64,000 bases of DNA. Source: Pegoplata infirma (taxonomy: Eukaryota > Arthropoda > Insecta > Diptera > Anthomyiidae). The stretch's first letter is position 1. Each line of letters opens with the position of its first letter. A program made the position numbers and the translations under genes. Location: assembly GCA_963921195.1 (NCBI GenBank), contig OY992536.1, positions 104,620,778 through 104,684,777 of the forward strand. Reading direction: 5' to 3'. The notes below the pieces were generated by a model, which was not told the origin of the DNA, searched no databases, and saw nothing but the letters and a program-made list of their open reading frames with translations. Below, piece after piece: positions 47,361 to 58,401 of this stretch.

Positions 47361-47598
47361 TATTAATCGATATATCGACAATTTTGCTTCAATTTAACCG
47401 AAATTCGGGAAAAAAGAAAATTCAATTGAAAATTTCAGAAAGAAAAAAAATTTAAAAATTAATTTCTCTCTTTACAGATCAAGTCTGATCTATTACGAAC
47501 AAAATAAGAGGTCTTTTAAAAAAATCCGTTGAAAAATGTAAAAGTTGGCTGCATTTGAGTAAAAATGTAAAAATAAGTTTTTATACAAATACAGTTAC

Positions 47599-48637
47599 AT
47601 ATGAAGCATTCCACACCAAATGTCCCGCTACAGAAAAACATTTGTCCCTTTAATTTTTGAATAGGTTGTATGAATAGCCCTATATGGAACTAAGAAAATT
47701 GCTTTTTTTGGTTTTTCAATTTTTCAAAAACTGGGCTTAGGAGGCGTGGTCAAATATTGGTAAATGGACAATTTTTTGTCGAGTTGCCTTGTTTAAATAT
47801 TCATCAAATTAAAATGGAATGCACCACAATCTCAAAAATTTACAATTTTGTATAGTTTTGTATAAGCTATCTACTATTTTTTTTTTTTTTGGAAAATTTT
47901 CAGAACCTGTTCTAAAATTTTTCATTTTTTAAAAAAGTGAATTTATCAAATTCTGGCCACTTTAAAAAAAATAAGTTTAGATGTTTGTCTATCCACACAA
48001 AAAAATTCAAACATGTAAGTTTCAGTATATTTTTGTAATATTTATTTTTGTAATTTGCTTGTATTTTCTTGTTTTAATATGGCGAATGAGCAATAAATAT
48101 TTGCATAAATGTTACTCATACGCTATGTTGAAACAAGAAAATACAGGCAAATTACTAAATTGTTATGAAATTCAAAATTCAAATGCGATTTTCTCAAAAA
48201 AAAAAACGAAAAACACATGTCTGAATTTTTTTTTGTGGATAGACAAACATCTAAATTAAAAAAAAAAAAAATTGGCCGGATTTTTGATAAATTTACATTT
48301 AAAAAAAAAAATAGAAAATTTCAGAACAGGTCCTGAAAATTTTCTAAAAAAAAAAATTAGTCGATAGCCCATACAAAACTATACAAGAATGTAAATTTTT
48401 GAGATTGTGGCGCATTCCGATTTAATTTAATAAATATTTAAACAAGGCAACTCGGCACAAATTTGACCATTTTTCTAATATTTGCCCACGCCTCCTAAGT
48501 CCAGTTTTTGAAAAACTGAAAAACCAAAAACGCAATGTTCTTAGTTCCATATAGGGCTATCCATAGAACCTATTCAGAAATGTATTGTACACATGTTTTT
48601 TTTTTTTGCTGGCCATTTGGTGTGGAATGCCTCATAT
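47599..48637. mobile_element. Family B palindrome, AGCATTCCACACC ends (single copy)
   Basis: Ends ATGAAGCATTCCACACCAAA and, inverted, ATGAGGCATTCCACACCAAA. Arms share GGCTTAGGAGGCGTGGTCAA and ATTTTTGAGATTGTGG. A smaller palindrome occupies the centre. Confidence 0.8.
47990..48241. mobile_element. 252-bp palindrome at the centre of family B
   Basis: Ends TATCCACACAAAAAAATTCA and the inverse TGAATTTTTTTTTGTGGATA, then ACATGT on each side. The flanks GATGTTTGTC and GACAAACATC are also inverse, so it sits exactly at the outer symmetry point. The frame 47981-48259 reads through both arms and is not a gene. Confidence 0.65.
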
Positions 48638-48690
48638 GTGTGCTTTTACATTCGGTACACCTAACATAAACAAATACAACTGTTTTTGTA

Positions 48691-49218
48691 CACTCAAAAA
48701 AAATATTGTAAAAAACAAGAAAAACTAGTAACTTTTATTTTTTTCTACCTCCTATTTGACAACAATCCTTGTTATTTTACAAAGCTTTTTACCAATAATT
48801 TTGTAATTTTACAAGCTTTTTACCAAAAAAAAATTTAAATTTGCATTTTTTGACGCGATAAAAACTTACAGGTTTCGTGATTTTACTAAATTTTTTGCTA
48901 CCTTCAATTTTACGAGAATTCCTATTAAAAATTACAAACTTTTTTGTAATTTTACAAGATTTTTACCAATAAAATTGTTAATTTACAACTTTTTTTGCGA
49001 AATAAAACTTAAAAGAATTTGTAGTAAATTTACTAGATTTTTTTGTAAAAAAATCTTGGAAATTTGTAAAATTACAAGAAAAACCGCAAAATTAAAAAAA
49101 AAAAATAAATTTCGATCGAAAATTATTTGTTAAAAATACAAGACAAACTGTCAAATATTGGTAAAATGGGATTTCGAGACTTTTTCTAGTAATTTGACAA
49201 GGTTTTTTTTTTTTGGAG
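48691..49218 (+). mobile_element. TA-type element, CACTCAAAAAAAATATTG end
   Basis: The left end CACTC follows TA; the right end is eroded (GGAG before TATA). Interior words as in 46849-47360, in inverse order. Confidence 0.7.
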
Positions 49219-49479
49219 TATAAAATATATATAAAAAGACAATTCTTAGGTTGGGGTGTCTCGGCTTATCGGGCATATCGGGGATTAAGGGGTTAAACAA
49301 TGGGTAAAAAATGGCGAATTGTTTCCACATGATATTGTTTCCACATGAGATTTGTTCAGAAAAATGTGTAAATGTAAAAATTTAGGGTGTATTTATGAGA
49401 AGAAATATATCTTCAATATCCATTTGAATACGAAATAATCTTTATTAAATTTAAATCGACACGTATTTTTGCTCTAGTT
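49219..49479. other. Spacer
   Basis: Contains a GGCTTATCGGGCATATCGGG phrase not seen elsewhere in the window. No gene. Confidence 0.4.
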
Positions 49480-50225
49480 TTCCATAACGTCAGGTTTTTA
49501 TGAAAGTTGAGGTCAAAGTTCATAAAAAATGTATTTTTGTGCAATTTAGAGATCATTTTTGTTATATTTTGAGATCTGACCACTTGTTTTCGATTAGCAT
49601 TTCGATACTGATTCCGAATATGGTTCCCAAATTTTTCTATTATGTCAGGGTTTTAAGCAAATTTATGACAAAGTTCTCAAAAAACGCGTTTTTGGTCATT
49701 TTTGTGACGGGTTGTGATAGAGTTAAGCTCAAAATGCCCTTTCACTGTATATACAAGGGTGTTTCATTCGAAAAGTCACGGAATTATTGGTCTGCTCTCG
49801 TATTTAAAAAAAACATTTAAAAAAAATAAAAAACTATATATTTCCGCCCCCTGTGATTGTTTTTTGGGACTTTTTTAAGAGCTCAAACAACGTGCGTTGT
49901 TTTATTTTTTTGTGTAGAATTGACTGGTGAAATCAGATTTGTAATATTTTCGGCCGTTTTTGCTCTGGAGAAAAATCAGCTCAAAATTCGAGTTTTCAGA
50001 TGCATTGAACCACTCCAAGGAGCGAACATTTTCCAAAAAATGACCACCATTGTTTGGATCTCCCCTAAATCCTTTTGACCCCCCCCCCCCCCCTAACTCA
50101 TTTCAAAATTAACTCTAATATTTATATGTACAGTTTTTAACGAAAACAAAAAAATCGTTAGGGGGTACGCGGCTGATAAAATTTACAATTAGGGGTACGC
50201 GAGCCAAAAAGGTTGGTAACCGCTG
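49480..50225 (-). mobile_element. hAT-like element, CAGCGGTTACC end (copy 2, truncated)
   Basis: Inverse of 6023-7211 from its right interior to its left end. The end GGTTGGTAACCGCTG is intact at 50225; the opposite end is missing. It lacks the TA MITE found in copy 1 and so shows the empty site near 49915. A 15-base run of C at 50079-50093 is unusual in this DNA. Confidence 0.8.
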
Positions 50226-50233
50226 CTCGAGAC

Positions 50234-50541
50234 CAATGGTTCCCAACGTTTGATTCTCGCCCCACTGGGGGGCAATTTAAAGGTTCCAGGGGGCAACGAG
50301 CAAATTTTCAAGATTTTTTTTAGTCAAATTAACTACAAAAACTATTTTTTTTAACTACAAAAATTTTGTTAATTGCTTAATATATTTACTAAAAACTTAT
50401 TTTACAAAAACTTTGCTAAACCAGTTGTAATTTCTTATTAGAAACAAAAATTAGAAAAATTAACAAATTTTTCTTTAGTGTAGGGGGCAATTTTTTTAAT
50501 ATAAAAGTGGGGCGTGGGGTAAAAAAGGTTGGGAACCATTG
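50234..50541. mobile_element. hAT-like MITE, CAATGGTTCCCAAC ends
   Basis: 308 bp. Ends CAATGGTTCCCAACGTTT and, inverted, CAATGGTTCCCAACCTTT. Flanking octamers CTCGAGAC (50226-50233) and CTTTAGAC (50542-50549), six of eight identical. Its left octamer directly follows the end of the hAT copy at 50225. Confidence 0.85.
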
Positions 50542-50549
50542 CTTTAGAC

Positions 50550-50868
50550 GATAATTCTGTTTGTTTCATAAGGGGACAACGAAATTGTTAAACACTGATA
50601 TGGCGATAAAAAATCGTCTCTAAGTTTTAGGCAAATCGATTAATACGGGTTAAAATACGTCCCTTGTGAGTCGAAAAATGGTCTGATTAAAATAAAATGT
50701 GATTAGGTTAACAAAGTATTTAACACCTAAAAACAAAATTTCAATCAAAAACTTAATTTTTTTTTTTTTGAATTTTGAGAGATTTTTGTGAATATCGTGG
50801 GTTTGTTTATATGGGGGCTCCAAGTACCATTGGTCAGATTGCTTAAAAATTTTTAATGATGATATGTA
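50550..50868. other. Spacer
   Basis: No supported feature. The frame 50650-51021 (minus) crosses into the next element and has no homology. Confidence 0.4.
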
Positions 50869-51155
50869 CCCAAGCAGAAATTGACGACGGTTATAAAAAA
50901 AAAGCGTTCTGAAAGCACTGTAACAAAAAAAAAACGGTCTCAGAACGTTATTTTCGAACGCTTTACGAGCGTTTTCGAAAAGCGTTCTGAAAGCACTGTA
51001 ATAAAAAAAAAGCATTCTCAAAACGCTTTATTCGAACGCCTTGAGAGCGTTTTCGAAAACCGTTTTGAAAGCACTTTATTAACAAAATACATGTTCGTTT
51101 CAAAATTAAATGGTTTTAAAACAGTTTTTGCAAACGTTTTTAAATTTTTTTCGTA

Positions 51156-52032
51156 CACTCAAAAAAAAAAAACTGTAATGTTAGCAAAAAAAGCTTGTAA
51201 ACCTACAAGAAAATTTGCTGATTTTGAACCCACAATTTTTTTGCTAAAGTTAGCAAAAATGTTTTGCCAATAATTAGTTAACAAAATTTTTTTTTTTGAC
51301 ACATTTGAGGACCCCATTGGGTTCGGACCCGATAGGTCCAGACCCCGATGGGCCTAGACCTAGTTGGGTTCCTTAAAAATCGTCATAGTTTTTGATCCAA
51401 AATTTGTGTCCGTTTCGCGCTACCTTGCTTAGTTTTTGAGATACGTGATTATAGAGGACCACTGGGGTCTTGAGAATTAAAAAACTCGATAACTTCAAAA
51501 ATATTACTCGGAGAGCTTTTGACTATTTTGCGGTCTTGTTCTACGTATTGAGGGCTACAAAAATTCTTTTGGACTTTTTGTTATGTCGGTAATATTTACC
51601 GAGATATGAGCATTTTAAAATTTTCGGGAATGCTAACTTTTTTGGATCCAAAGTTAGGGCCCATTAGGGTCCACACATGTGAAGAGGACCCGCGAAAGTA
51701 TGGAGATTCTAAGAACCAAAAATGGCCTCCATTTTGCTCTATCTGGCTTAGTTTCCGAGATAGAACCATTTTAAATTTTCTGAAAATAAAAAAAATTTAC
51801 CATTTATTTTTGCTAATGTTAGCAAAAAATCTTGTAAAAATGTTGTCAACTCAATTTCAAATCTTAGCAAGAGAAATTAGTTCAACGTTTGTTTAAAATT
51901 GCTAATGTGCTAAATGAAGTTTACAAGAATTTTTTGCTAACATGCTAATCTCAACTAAAAATTTGCTAAAAGTTAGCTAACTAGCATTAGCAAAAAAAAA
52001 TTAGTAAATCTACTAACGTATTTTTTTGAGTG
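51156..52032. mobile_element. TA-target element, CACTCAAAAAAAAAAAACTG end, with unusual GC-richer core
   Basis: 877 bp; TA both sides. The outer zones are rich in TTAGCAAAAAA words. The core (51300-51780) has GACCCCATTGGGTTCGGACC, then CCGATAGGTCC and other phrases with moderate GC, and repeats a CTTAGTTTYYGAGATA phrase twice. The core resembles degenerate repeats, not a gene. Confidence 0.8.
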
Positions 52033-52768
52033 TAGTACATACAAGTATAGTATTTTTTAGATTATACTCAATTTTAAACAAATTGTTATAAAAACATTTT
52101 GTTAAATCAAATTAAATAATTTTTCCATACCACCACATTGAAAACGCAAAATTTTGAAAACATAAAACATTTTTTAATTTGTAAATCTATTTTTTATAGC
52201 AATTGTTTCGTTATAAAATTTACAAATAATGCATTTAACTTCTACAATATGCACACTGACTTCAATAACATCTTCACGTAAATTTTTAACGTTATAAAGT
52301 CCTATTTCTTTTGATGGAATTAGATAGACAAAATAATCGTTTATTTCATTAAAGATGTTGCCTTTTAAATATCATTAATTCCATGAGAGACCGAACAAAA
52401 TCTGACCAGGGGTCTTTGAAGTTTTCCAATATTTTGCACACACAAGCGCTATGGAACCATTTAAAGATATCATTTATCAGATCCAAAGAATTTAAAAATT
52501 TCGCGATTTTATTCGCGATTTAAAAAAAAAATGCAAAATCTGTTTAACTTTGAACAGCTATATATTTTAAAGTACTCATTGTATCTTTATGAAATAAAGC
52601 GCAAAATGATAGTACGTTAGTCTATTTTTACATTTAAAAATATGGAAAAAGTTGGTGGTTCAAAAGTGCATTTTAAATGCAAATGCAGTTTTGAAGTGCA
52701 TTTTGCGAAACTTTTATCCCTTTTGATTTTTTTTTTATTTAACATTATTATTTTCTTCATCATTTTTA

Positions 52769-53169
52769 CTAGAAAAAAATGTCCTCATTTGCTGAAAAAG
52801 GTTTCGAGTTTCCAAAAAATAGCGCAATTAGAAATGGTTTCGACATGTAAAATGGTGAAAATACTTTGCCCATTACTGACCAAAAACCTTTTTTTGATTT
52901 GTTAAATATATCCATGCCATCCACATGAATAATAATTTCGATTTTTGGTTCAGTGAAATTATTGGGATGAATTATTTTATTTAGAGTTTCCTTTATTTCG
53001 AAAAATTTAAAAACTCCTAATGTGTCATCCATACTCCTCATTATTTTACTGTCACTTCTAACGCCTGATGTTCCAAGTAAGGTTTTGCAACACTTCGGAA
53101 GTGATGTATAGCCTTCAGATCTAAATATTATTAGTATTTCATCAATACATTTTTGTTTTTTTATTTTCT
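52769..53169 (-). pseudogene. Transposase fragment (HVDG...W core)
   Basis: An open frame of about 133 codons on the minus strand. From its start: CIDEILIIFRSEGYTSLPKC, then CKTLLGTSG (about 53090), then EIIIHVDGMDIFNKSKKGFW (aspartate codon at 52919-52921), then ALFFGNSKPFSANEDIFF and stop. The order LPK..(R/K)TLL, then (I/V)DG-(L/M)-x-(L/I)F-x-KS...FW, then (Y/F)xGxSKP, is one I remember from insect and cnidarian proteins annotated as transposase-domain proteins; the DG is probably the first catalytic aspartate. It lacks a plausible start and the C-terminal half, so it is dead. A TTTTAG just upstream could be an old splice acceptor. Confidence 0.7.
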
Positions 53170-53769
53170 AAAATACTTTTATAAAAAAAATATCTACAAT
53201 TAACGAATAAAAAAAATATCAGCTTTATATGAAGTCCTTTAAAGTACTGTTTTTTCTTATTTCAATCGCTGGAAAATATCTTTAATTTTTGTATTTAAGC
53301 TCTTTATAAGTGCTTTACTTTTGGTTTTTAAAGCGCTTTCATGACTTTAAACAAAACGTTCTGAAAGCACTTTTTTAAAACGCTTTTAAAACGCTTTAAA
53401 CCTAGCGTAGATCGATGTTATCATTCGGATCATCTGAAAGCGCTTTGAAGATGGTATATGGAACGCTTGTAGAACCGTCTACAGCGCTTTCACAGCGCTT
53501 TTGCGATTGTATTTTTCTGACTGGGTAAATATAAAATATTTTGTATTTTTGTATGCCAAATTTCAAAAATTTTCGAAAAAAAACTGCAAAGCTTTTTTAT
53601 AAACCACCATGTGAAGTAAAAGAATATTTATTTATTTTTTTTTTTTTTTGATGCAGAAACTTTTTGCATAGCTACAGAAATCAAGTACTGATCTACAGAA
53701 GTAGTTCTAAAAAATAGGTCCTGAGTTCAAAAAAAACTCCCCCCAAACTCAAGAGCTGGATCCGCCCCT

Positions 53770-54107
53770 GGGATACCTAATATAATATGGTAATACTGTC
53801 ATTTAAGCCGAGTCTAAAGGGGACATTTGTATGGGGGCTAGGTCAGCTGATATTTTTAATTTCAATATTGTTCGTCCTTGGAGTAAATAAAGCTTAAGTT
53901 TCAGCAAAATATATATGGAAAATTGCGACCTGTATCGTGATTACAACGTTAACATGGACAGACGGACGGACGAACATAGCTAAATCGACTCAAAAAGTGA
54001 TTCTGAGTTGATCAGTATACTTAAAGATGGGTCTATGACAAATATTTCGGGTAGTTACAAACATCAGCACAAACTCATTATACCCTGTACCAAATAATGG
54101 TGTAGGG
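53770..54107 (+). mobile_element. mini-me-like fragment with GGACAGACGGACGGAC core
   Basis: Contains ACATGGACAGACGGACGGAC, then AGCTAAATCGACTCA, and ends TATACCCTGTACC, then a GGTGTAGGGTATA split by the next element (the rest resumes at 56465). This is a common dipteran repeat end; the exact family is not certain. Confidence 0.6.
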
Positions 54108-54230
54108 CAGCGGTTACCAACCTATGGTACGCGTACCACTAGGGGGTACGCGAAACTGTCCACGGGGGTACACGAAATTTTAGTTATGTTTTTCGCATTT
54201 ATTTTTTTTAGCAATAACATTAAATAATAT

Positions 54231-54345
54231 CAATGTGCTACACCAAAAATAAAAATGGGGGAAAAAAATGGGGGGAAAAAATGGGTTGGTTGCAATCCAT
54301 AGAGTACGGAAATACTAATAGTTTGTCTTGACCACTTCTTTCAGT
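54231..54345 (+). mobile_element. Fragment of the CACTGTGCTAC palindrome
   Basis: CAATGTGCTACACCAAAAAT, GGGTTGGTTGCAATCCATAG and AGTACGGAAATACTAATAGT follow 37825-37935 in order. Confidence 0.7.
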
Positions 54346-54620
54346 ACTTTTTATACCCACCACCCACAGCATTAGGGTGTACTCACTTTGATATTCCGTG
54401 TGTAACGCGTCGAAATATCGGTCTAAGACCCCAGAAAGTAAATATAATTAATCTGTGATCGATTCTAAGATATTTATAGAATGTTTAGAATTTTGACGTT
54501 TGGCACGAATGTGTCTCAAGGTCATAGGCAGTTTAAGTTCGTAAAAGGGCAAAATCGGACCAGGAGGAAAAAAGTTTCCCCTTGAAGAACTTAACCAACC
54601 TCTAAAAAACTCGATTTTTT
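54346..54620 (+). mobile_element. mini-me-like fragment
   Basis: Begins ATACCCACCACCCACAGCAT, then CGAAATATCGGTCTAAGACC. The later part (CGTTTGGCACGAATGTGTCT, CGGACCAGGAGGAAAAAAGT) is the inverse of 60345-60480. Confidence 0.65.
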
Positions 54621-55635
54621 ACAGGATTTTATTTTTTTAATTTGGTAAGCATAGAAGACAATTAAATGTTGAAAAAGTTCAAGGTCATGCTGGGGATGCA
54701 AAAAAGTCGTTTTGTTTCGCACCTTTTTGTGGGCGTGATTATTAAAAACTTATTTAAACAATGATAAAATTGTATTACTTAAGTGCAAATAATAATTGAG
54801 TTTCGCGGATTTTAAGGAATTTTAATTTTAACTTTAATTTGAACTTTGAGAAAAATAAAAGTGAAATTTTTTTGAAAAGTCTGTTTTTTTAACTTAAAGG
54901 AACAAAAACTCGGTGCGCGTTTTAAAGCTGATAACGGGAAAAATAATAAAAAAATGTTAGGAGGGTACTTTCAGTACTCCACAAAATATTATTTTTTTTT
55001 TTTAAATTTAACGTATTCTTAAGTTGCAGCAACAAAAAGGACTTGATTTTATATAAAATGGACCTTTTGATTCCGAAACTACAATCCAAATTTTTCTAGC
55101 ATGTTCCGTTTGCGAGATATTCTCATTTGAAAATTTTAGAATGATTTATAAAGAATATAAGTGCGTAACAGTTGATTTTGAGTTTTTCAAACGACAATAT
55201 TTCAAAAACAGTACGCGTTTCAAAATTTGGATGCCAGATTTGGAATCACGAGGTCTCGTTTATACTAAATGTAGTCATATTTTGTGTGAGCAACTTAAGA
55301 ATACGTTACAGGGAAGACCCAAAAAGTGCCAAATTACCATTTTTCAATATTCAAATGCGAATATCTTAAAAATCTTACGTAATAGAAAAATTTGGATGGC
55401 AGATTTGGAATAAGGAGTTCAACATTTTTTTATTTGATGTGCATATTTTTATTCATGGGAGTTCGAATTTCTATGAATTTGTTCAACAGTGTCATAAATT
55501 TTTCTTTAAGTTTTCATTAATTTTGAATTTTTGTGTTTTTTTTATATAAACTTTAAGTTTGATATGAAAGTAAAAGCACTACAGTTAACTAAACTTTACA
55601 ATATAATTTGTTTTAAATTTCTAACGATATTTATA

Positions 55636-56361
55636 CACTCAAAAAAATAAACTGGTAAAACGCATGGTAAAATGCCTTGTAATCCCGTTCTACCAATATT
55701 TAACAATTTTCCTTGTTTTTTAACAAAAAATCTTGTACTTTGCTCAAACGAGAACTACAGTTTTATTGGTAATTTTACAAGTTTATTTTCGTAATTGTAT
55801 TCTACCATTTTGAAAGGTTATGTTACAAAAAAAACTGTAATTTTACAACAAAGTTTTTATTACGAGGATTCTAGTTGAATTACAAAAAAAACTGTTATTT
55901 TACAAAAATTTTGTTATACGAGGATTTATATTGTTGTATTTTTTTTTTATTGAAAAATATTAAAAAAAAAAGTTGATAATATTTTGAAAAATTTATTACG
56001 AGGATTCTAGTTAATTTACAAAAATAAACAGTTATTTTACAAAAATGATTTTATTTCGAGGATTTATGTTGTTTAACAATTTTTTTTTTGTAAACTTACC
56101 ATTTTGGTTTGTAAATTTACCATTTTTTTAAACATAATTACCATTTTTTCTTGTAAGTTTACCATTTTTTTTTTATTTTTACGGTTTTAAACCAATATTT
56201 TTACCAATAAAATTGGTTATTTTACCAAATTTTGGCGCATTCAAAATTACGAGGAAATCCTCGTAATTTTACGAGAATTTTACCTACGTCATATTTTACG
56301 AGAATAGCCTTGTAAAATCACGAGATTTTTTGGTAACTTTACAAGATTTTTTTTTTGAGTG
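55636..56361 (+). mobile_element. TA-target element with CCTCGTAATTTTACGAGAA core (intact copy)
   Basis: 726 bp, TA on both sides, ends CACTCAAAAAAATAAACTGG and GAGTG. It provides the unbroken reference for the split copy at 27081-31270. The interior has many TTACCATTTT and TTTTACAAAAA words and a TCCTCGTAATTTTACGAGAA palindrome near 56257-56277. Confidence 0.88.
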
Positions 56362-56472
56362 TATGAGAGTGTTTAATGAAAAAAACAAAAAACTCGTTAA
56401 GGGGTACGCGGCTGATAAAATTTAAAATTAGTGGTACGCGAGCCAAAAAGGTTGGTAACCGCTGGTGTAGGG

Positions 56473-56677
56473 TATAAATAGCTCAACACTGAGAATTTTT
56501 ATAAAGTCAATATAATTCAAAATCTTAAAATCCATTTAAGATACATAAAGAATCCTTCATTTGTTAATAACTAGATTAATAATCACGATGTTAAGTCAAC
56601 AATAACAAAAAAATTTTTAATATAAAACAAAAGACTTAAGAAACGAACTTTATAACATAAACTTCAATGTAACATTT
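56473..56677. other. Spacer with one ACAAAAGACTTAAG motif
   Basis: Motif at 56627-56640 followed by AAACGAACTTTATAAC. Confidence 0.55.
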
Positions 56678-56945
56678 CGCTCCTTTACTTGTATAGTGTC
56701 ATAACTCAAAATATTTGATATTGCAGAAAACACGTTTAAAGTTTACAATTGAAACTGGTTTTTAATTGAAAAAGGCCGGTACATTGAAAATGTAATAATG
56801 GCGTGTACTCTTCTCAAACGGTGAGTTTAAAAGATATTAATACGAATTTTTGACATAATATAAAGCACGATATAACGAATAATTCTGCATCATTAACTCA
56901 AAAAACGCATTTTTTGAGTTATGACACTATACAAGTAAAGGAGCG
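56678..56945. mobile_element. Short TIR element, CGCTCMTTTACTTG ends, 4-bp TSD (copy 2)
   Basis: 268 bp. Ends CGCTCCTTTACTTGTATAGT and the inverse; flanks ATTT on both sides (56674-56677 and 56946-56949). Homologous to 9390-9644 in inverse orientation. Confidence 0.88.
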
Positions 56946-58401
56946 ATTTATAAAATCAACAACAAAACTGTACTACAAATACGTTCCAAATGACTGATTC
57001 ATACAACATTTATGCAAAAAAACTAAAAAAATTATAACAAAACAGAATTTAAAAATACGTCATAATATCAATAACAAAATATCTTTATGCTAAATAGCAT
57101 CAAATAACGTGGAAACCCTAAAGATATAAAATTTATAATAAAACAAGATACTTAATAAAAGAAACACTAAATTTAACCTTCCACCTATAAAAAACAATTT
57201 TTTTAAATGTTTTTTGTATTAAATTAAGAAAAGAAAAAAACTATAAAAACATTTCATTTAACAAACAAACAAGAAGGCAACTACTTTAACACGGTGTCGA
57301 CAATTATTAATAAAAACAACCTTTAACAAATATTAACAGTGAAATCTGCTTAAAATGGGTTATACCTAAGGCGGACTCATGCTAACAAAAAAGCGTTTAA
57401 AATTACGGTTTTACTAATTTAAGAGCTTAACAACTTTCAGCGAATCACTACCAGCTTAAAAAGATTTCACTGTATAAAAAAATATTGAAATTTTTTATAA
57501 TTTGAAACAAAAAAATTAAAAAAAAAAAATATGCAATCATGAATACAAAAGAAATTATTACAGAAAAATTAGGCCTCAAGTAAGTAGCATCTTATTTAGA
57601 AAAAATAAAAAAAAACATCACAAAACAATAGCAACAGTAGGAGTTTTCAACAACAGCAATTGTTAAACAATAATTAGATTTTTTTAACATCGCAACTTCT
57701 TGATTTAAACAATGATTGAAGATGATGTTAATGTTGATTTTTTTTTGTCTGTAAATTTCACATGACCTTAGCCACCTTGGCAACAATAACTAACTGTATA
57801 TAAATATAGAAATAAGGTTTTAATTAAATTTTAAAGTATTTGAATGAAGAGAAAAAATTATAAAAAAAAACAAATCCATACACACAAATTATTTCAAAAC
57901 CAACTATTGAAAAATTAAGATCACGAAAGCAAAAAAAACAGACATAAAACAGTAGTTTTTATTGATTTAAGTTGTACTAAATTTTTGTAGGAAAACTGCA
58001 TTAAAAGCTTTAAAATTGTTTTTTTTTCACTGTAAAAAAGGTATTTTCAAATTTCCATTTCGACCCTCGTAGAACATTTAATATTTACTCAATCTGGACG
58101 CTATTAGGCTTTAATTAATGCTTGTTAAATTACACAGAAAATAAAATCGTCAAACTTAAATCAACAAACATCAATTGTAAATCAACCAAACATGATATCA
58201 ACCAAACATTTAGTAAAAACGGACGCCTGTTAGTCAATAAAACAAAACTTCGATTTTGTTTTCAACAAACTTACTCAAGTAATTTTATTTCAAAATTATT
58301 TTATCATTTCAACAAATAGTTTTTGTGTTTGTTGAATTTCTTTGTTGAAAAAAAAAAAAAAATTTTTTACGTTTGTCAATAAATTGTATTTGTGGAATAT
58401 C
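56946..58401. other. AT-rich spacer
   Basis: No gene supported. 58060-58120 matches one unit of the tandem repeat at 4744-5150 (CTCAATCTGGACGCTATTAG), so an eroded piece of the CAGTGACTC element may be present. Confidence 0.45.

Larger units (their letters stand above)
50869..53525 (-). mobile_element. CCCARKCAGAAA-ended transposon with transposase remnant
   Basis: Ends CCCAAGCAGAAA and, inverted, CCCAGTCAGAAA, with TA on each side. Both subterminal zones hold repeated AGCGCTTTC / GCGTTCTGAAAGCACT words (50902-51075 and 53325-53512), on the left as two tandem units starting 78 bp apart. Such clusters are typical of transposase-binding regions. The minus strand of the right half encodes a transposase fragment. 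A TA element (51156-52032) is inserted on the left. Confidence 0.75.
54108..56464 (+). mobile_element. hAT-like element, CAGCGGTTACCAACCT ends (copy 3, composite)
   Basis: Perfect 8-bp duplication GTGTAGGG (54100-54107 and 56465-56472). Ends as in copy 1, with GTACCACTAGGGGGTACGCG next to the left end. The interior is a patchwork: a CACTGTGCTAC fragment (54231-54345), a mini-me fragment (about 54346-54620), a TAGGGTGGG-hAT arm fragment (54900-54985), a diverged direct repeat with AATTTGGATGSCAGATTTGG (55224 and 55389), and a TA element (55636-56361). Confidence 0.88.

Noticed and set aside
50650..51273. Overlapping frames of 123 and 130 codons on opposite strands
   Set aside because: They run through the subterminal GCGTTCTGAAAGCACT repeats and have repeat-derived peptides only.
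55141..55413. 90-codon frame in the hAT composite
   Set aside because: It is built from a diverged direct repeat (AATTTGGATGSCAGATTTGG); no homology seen.
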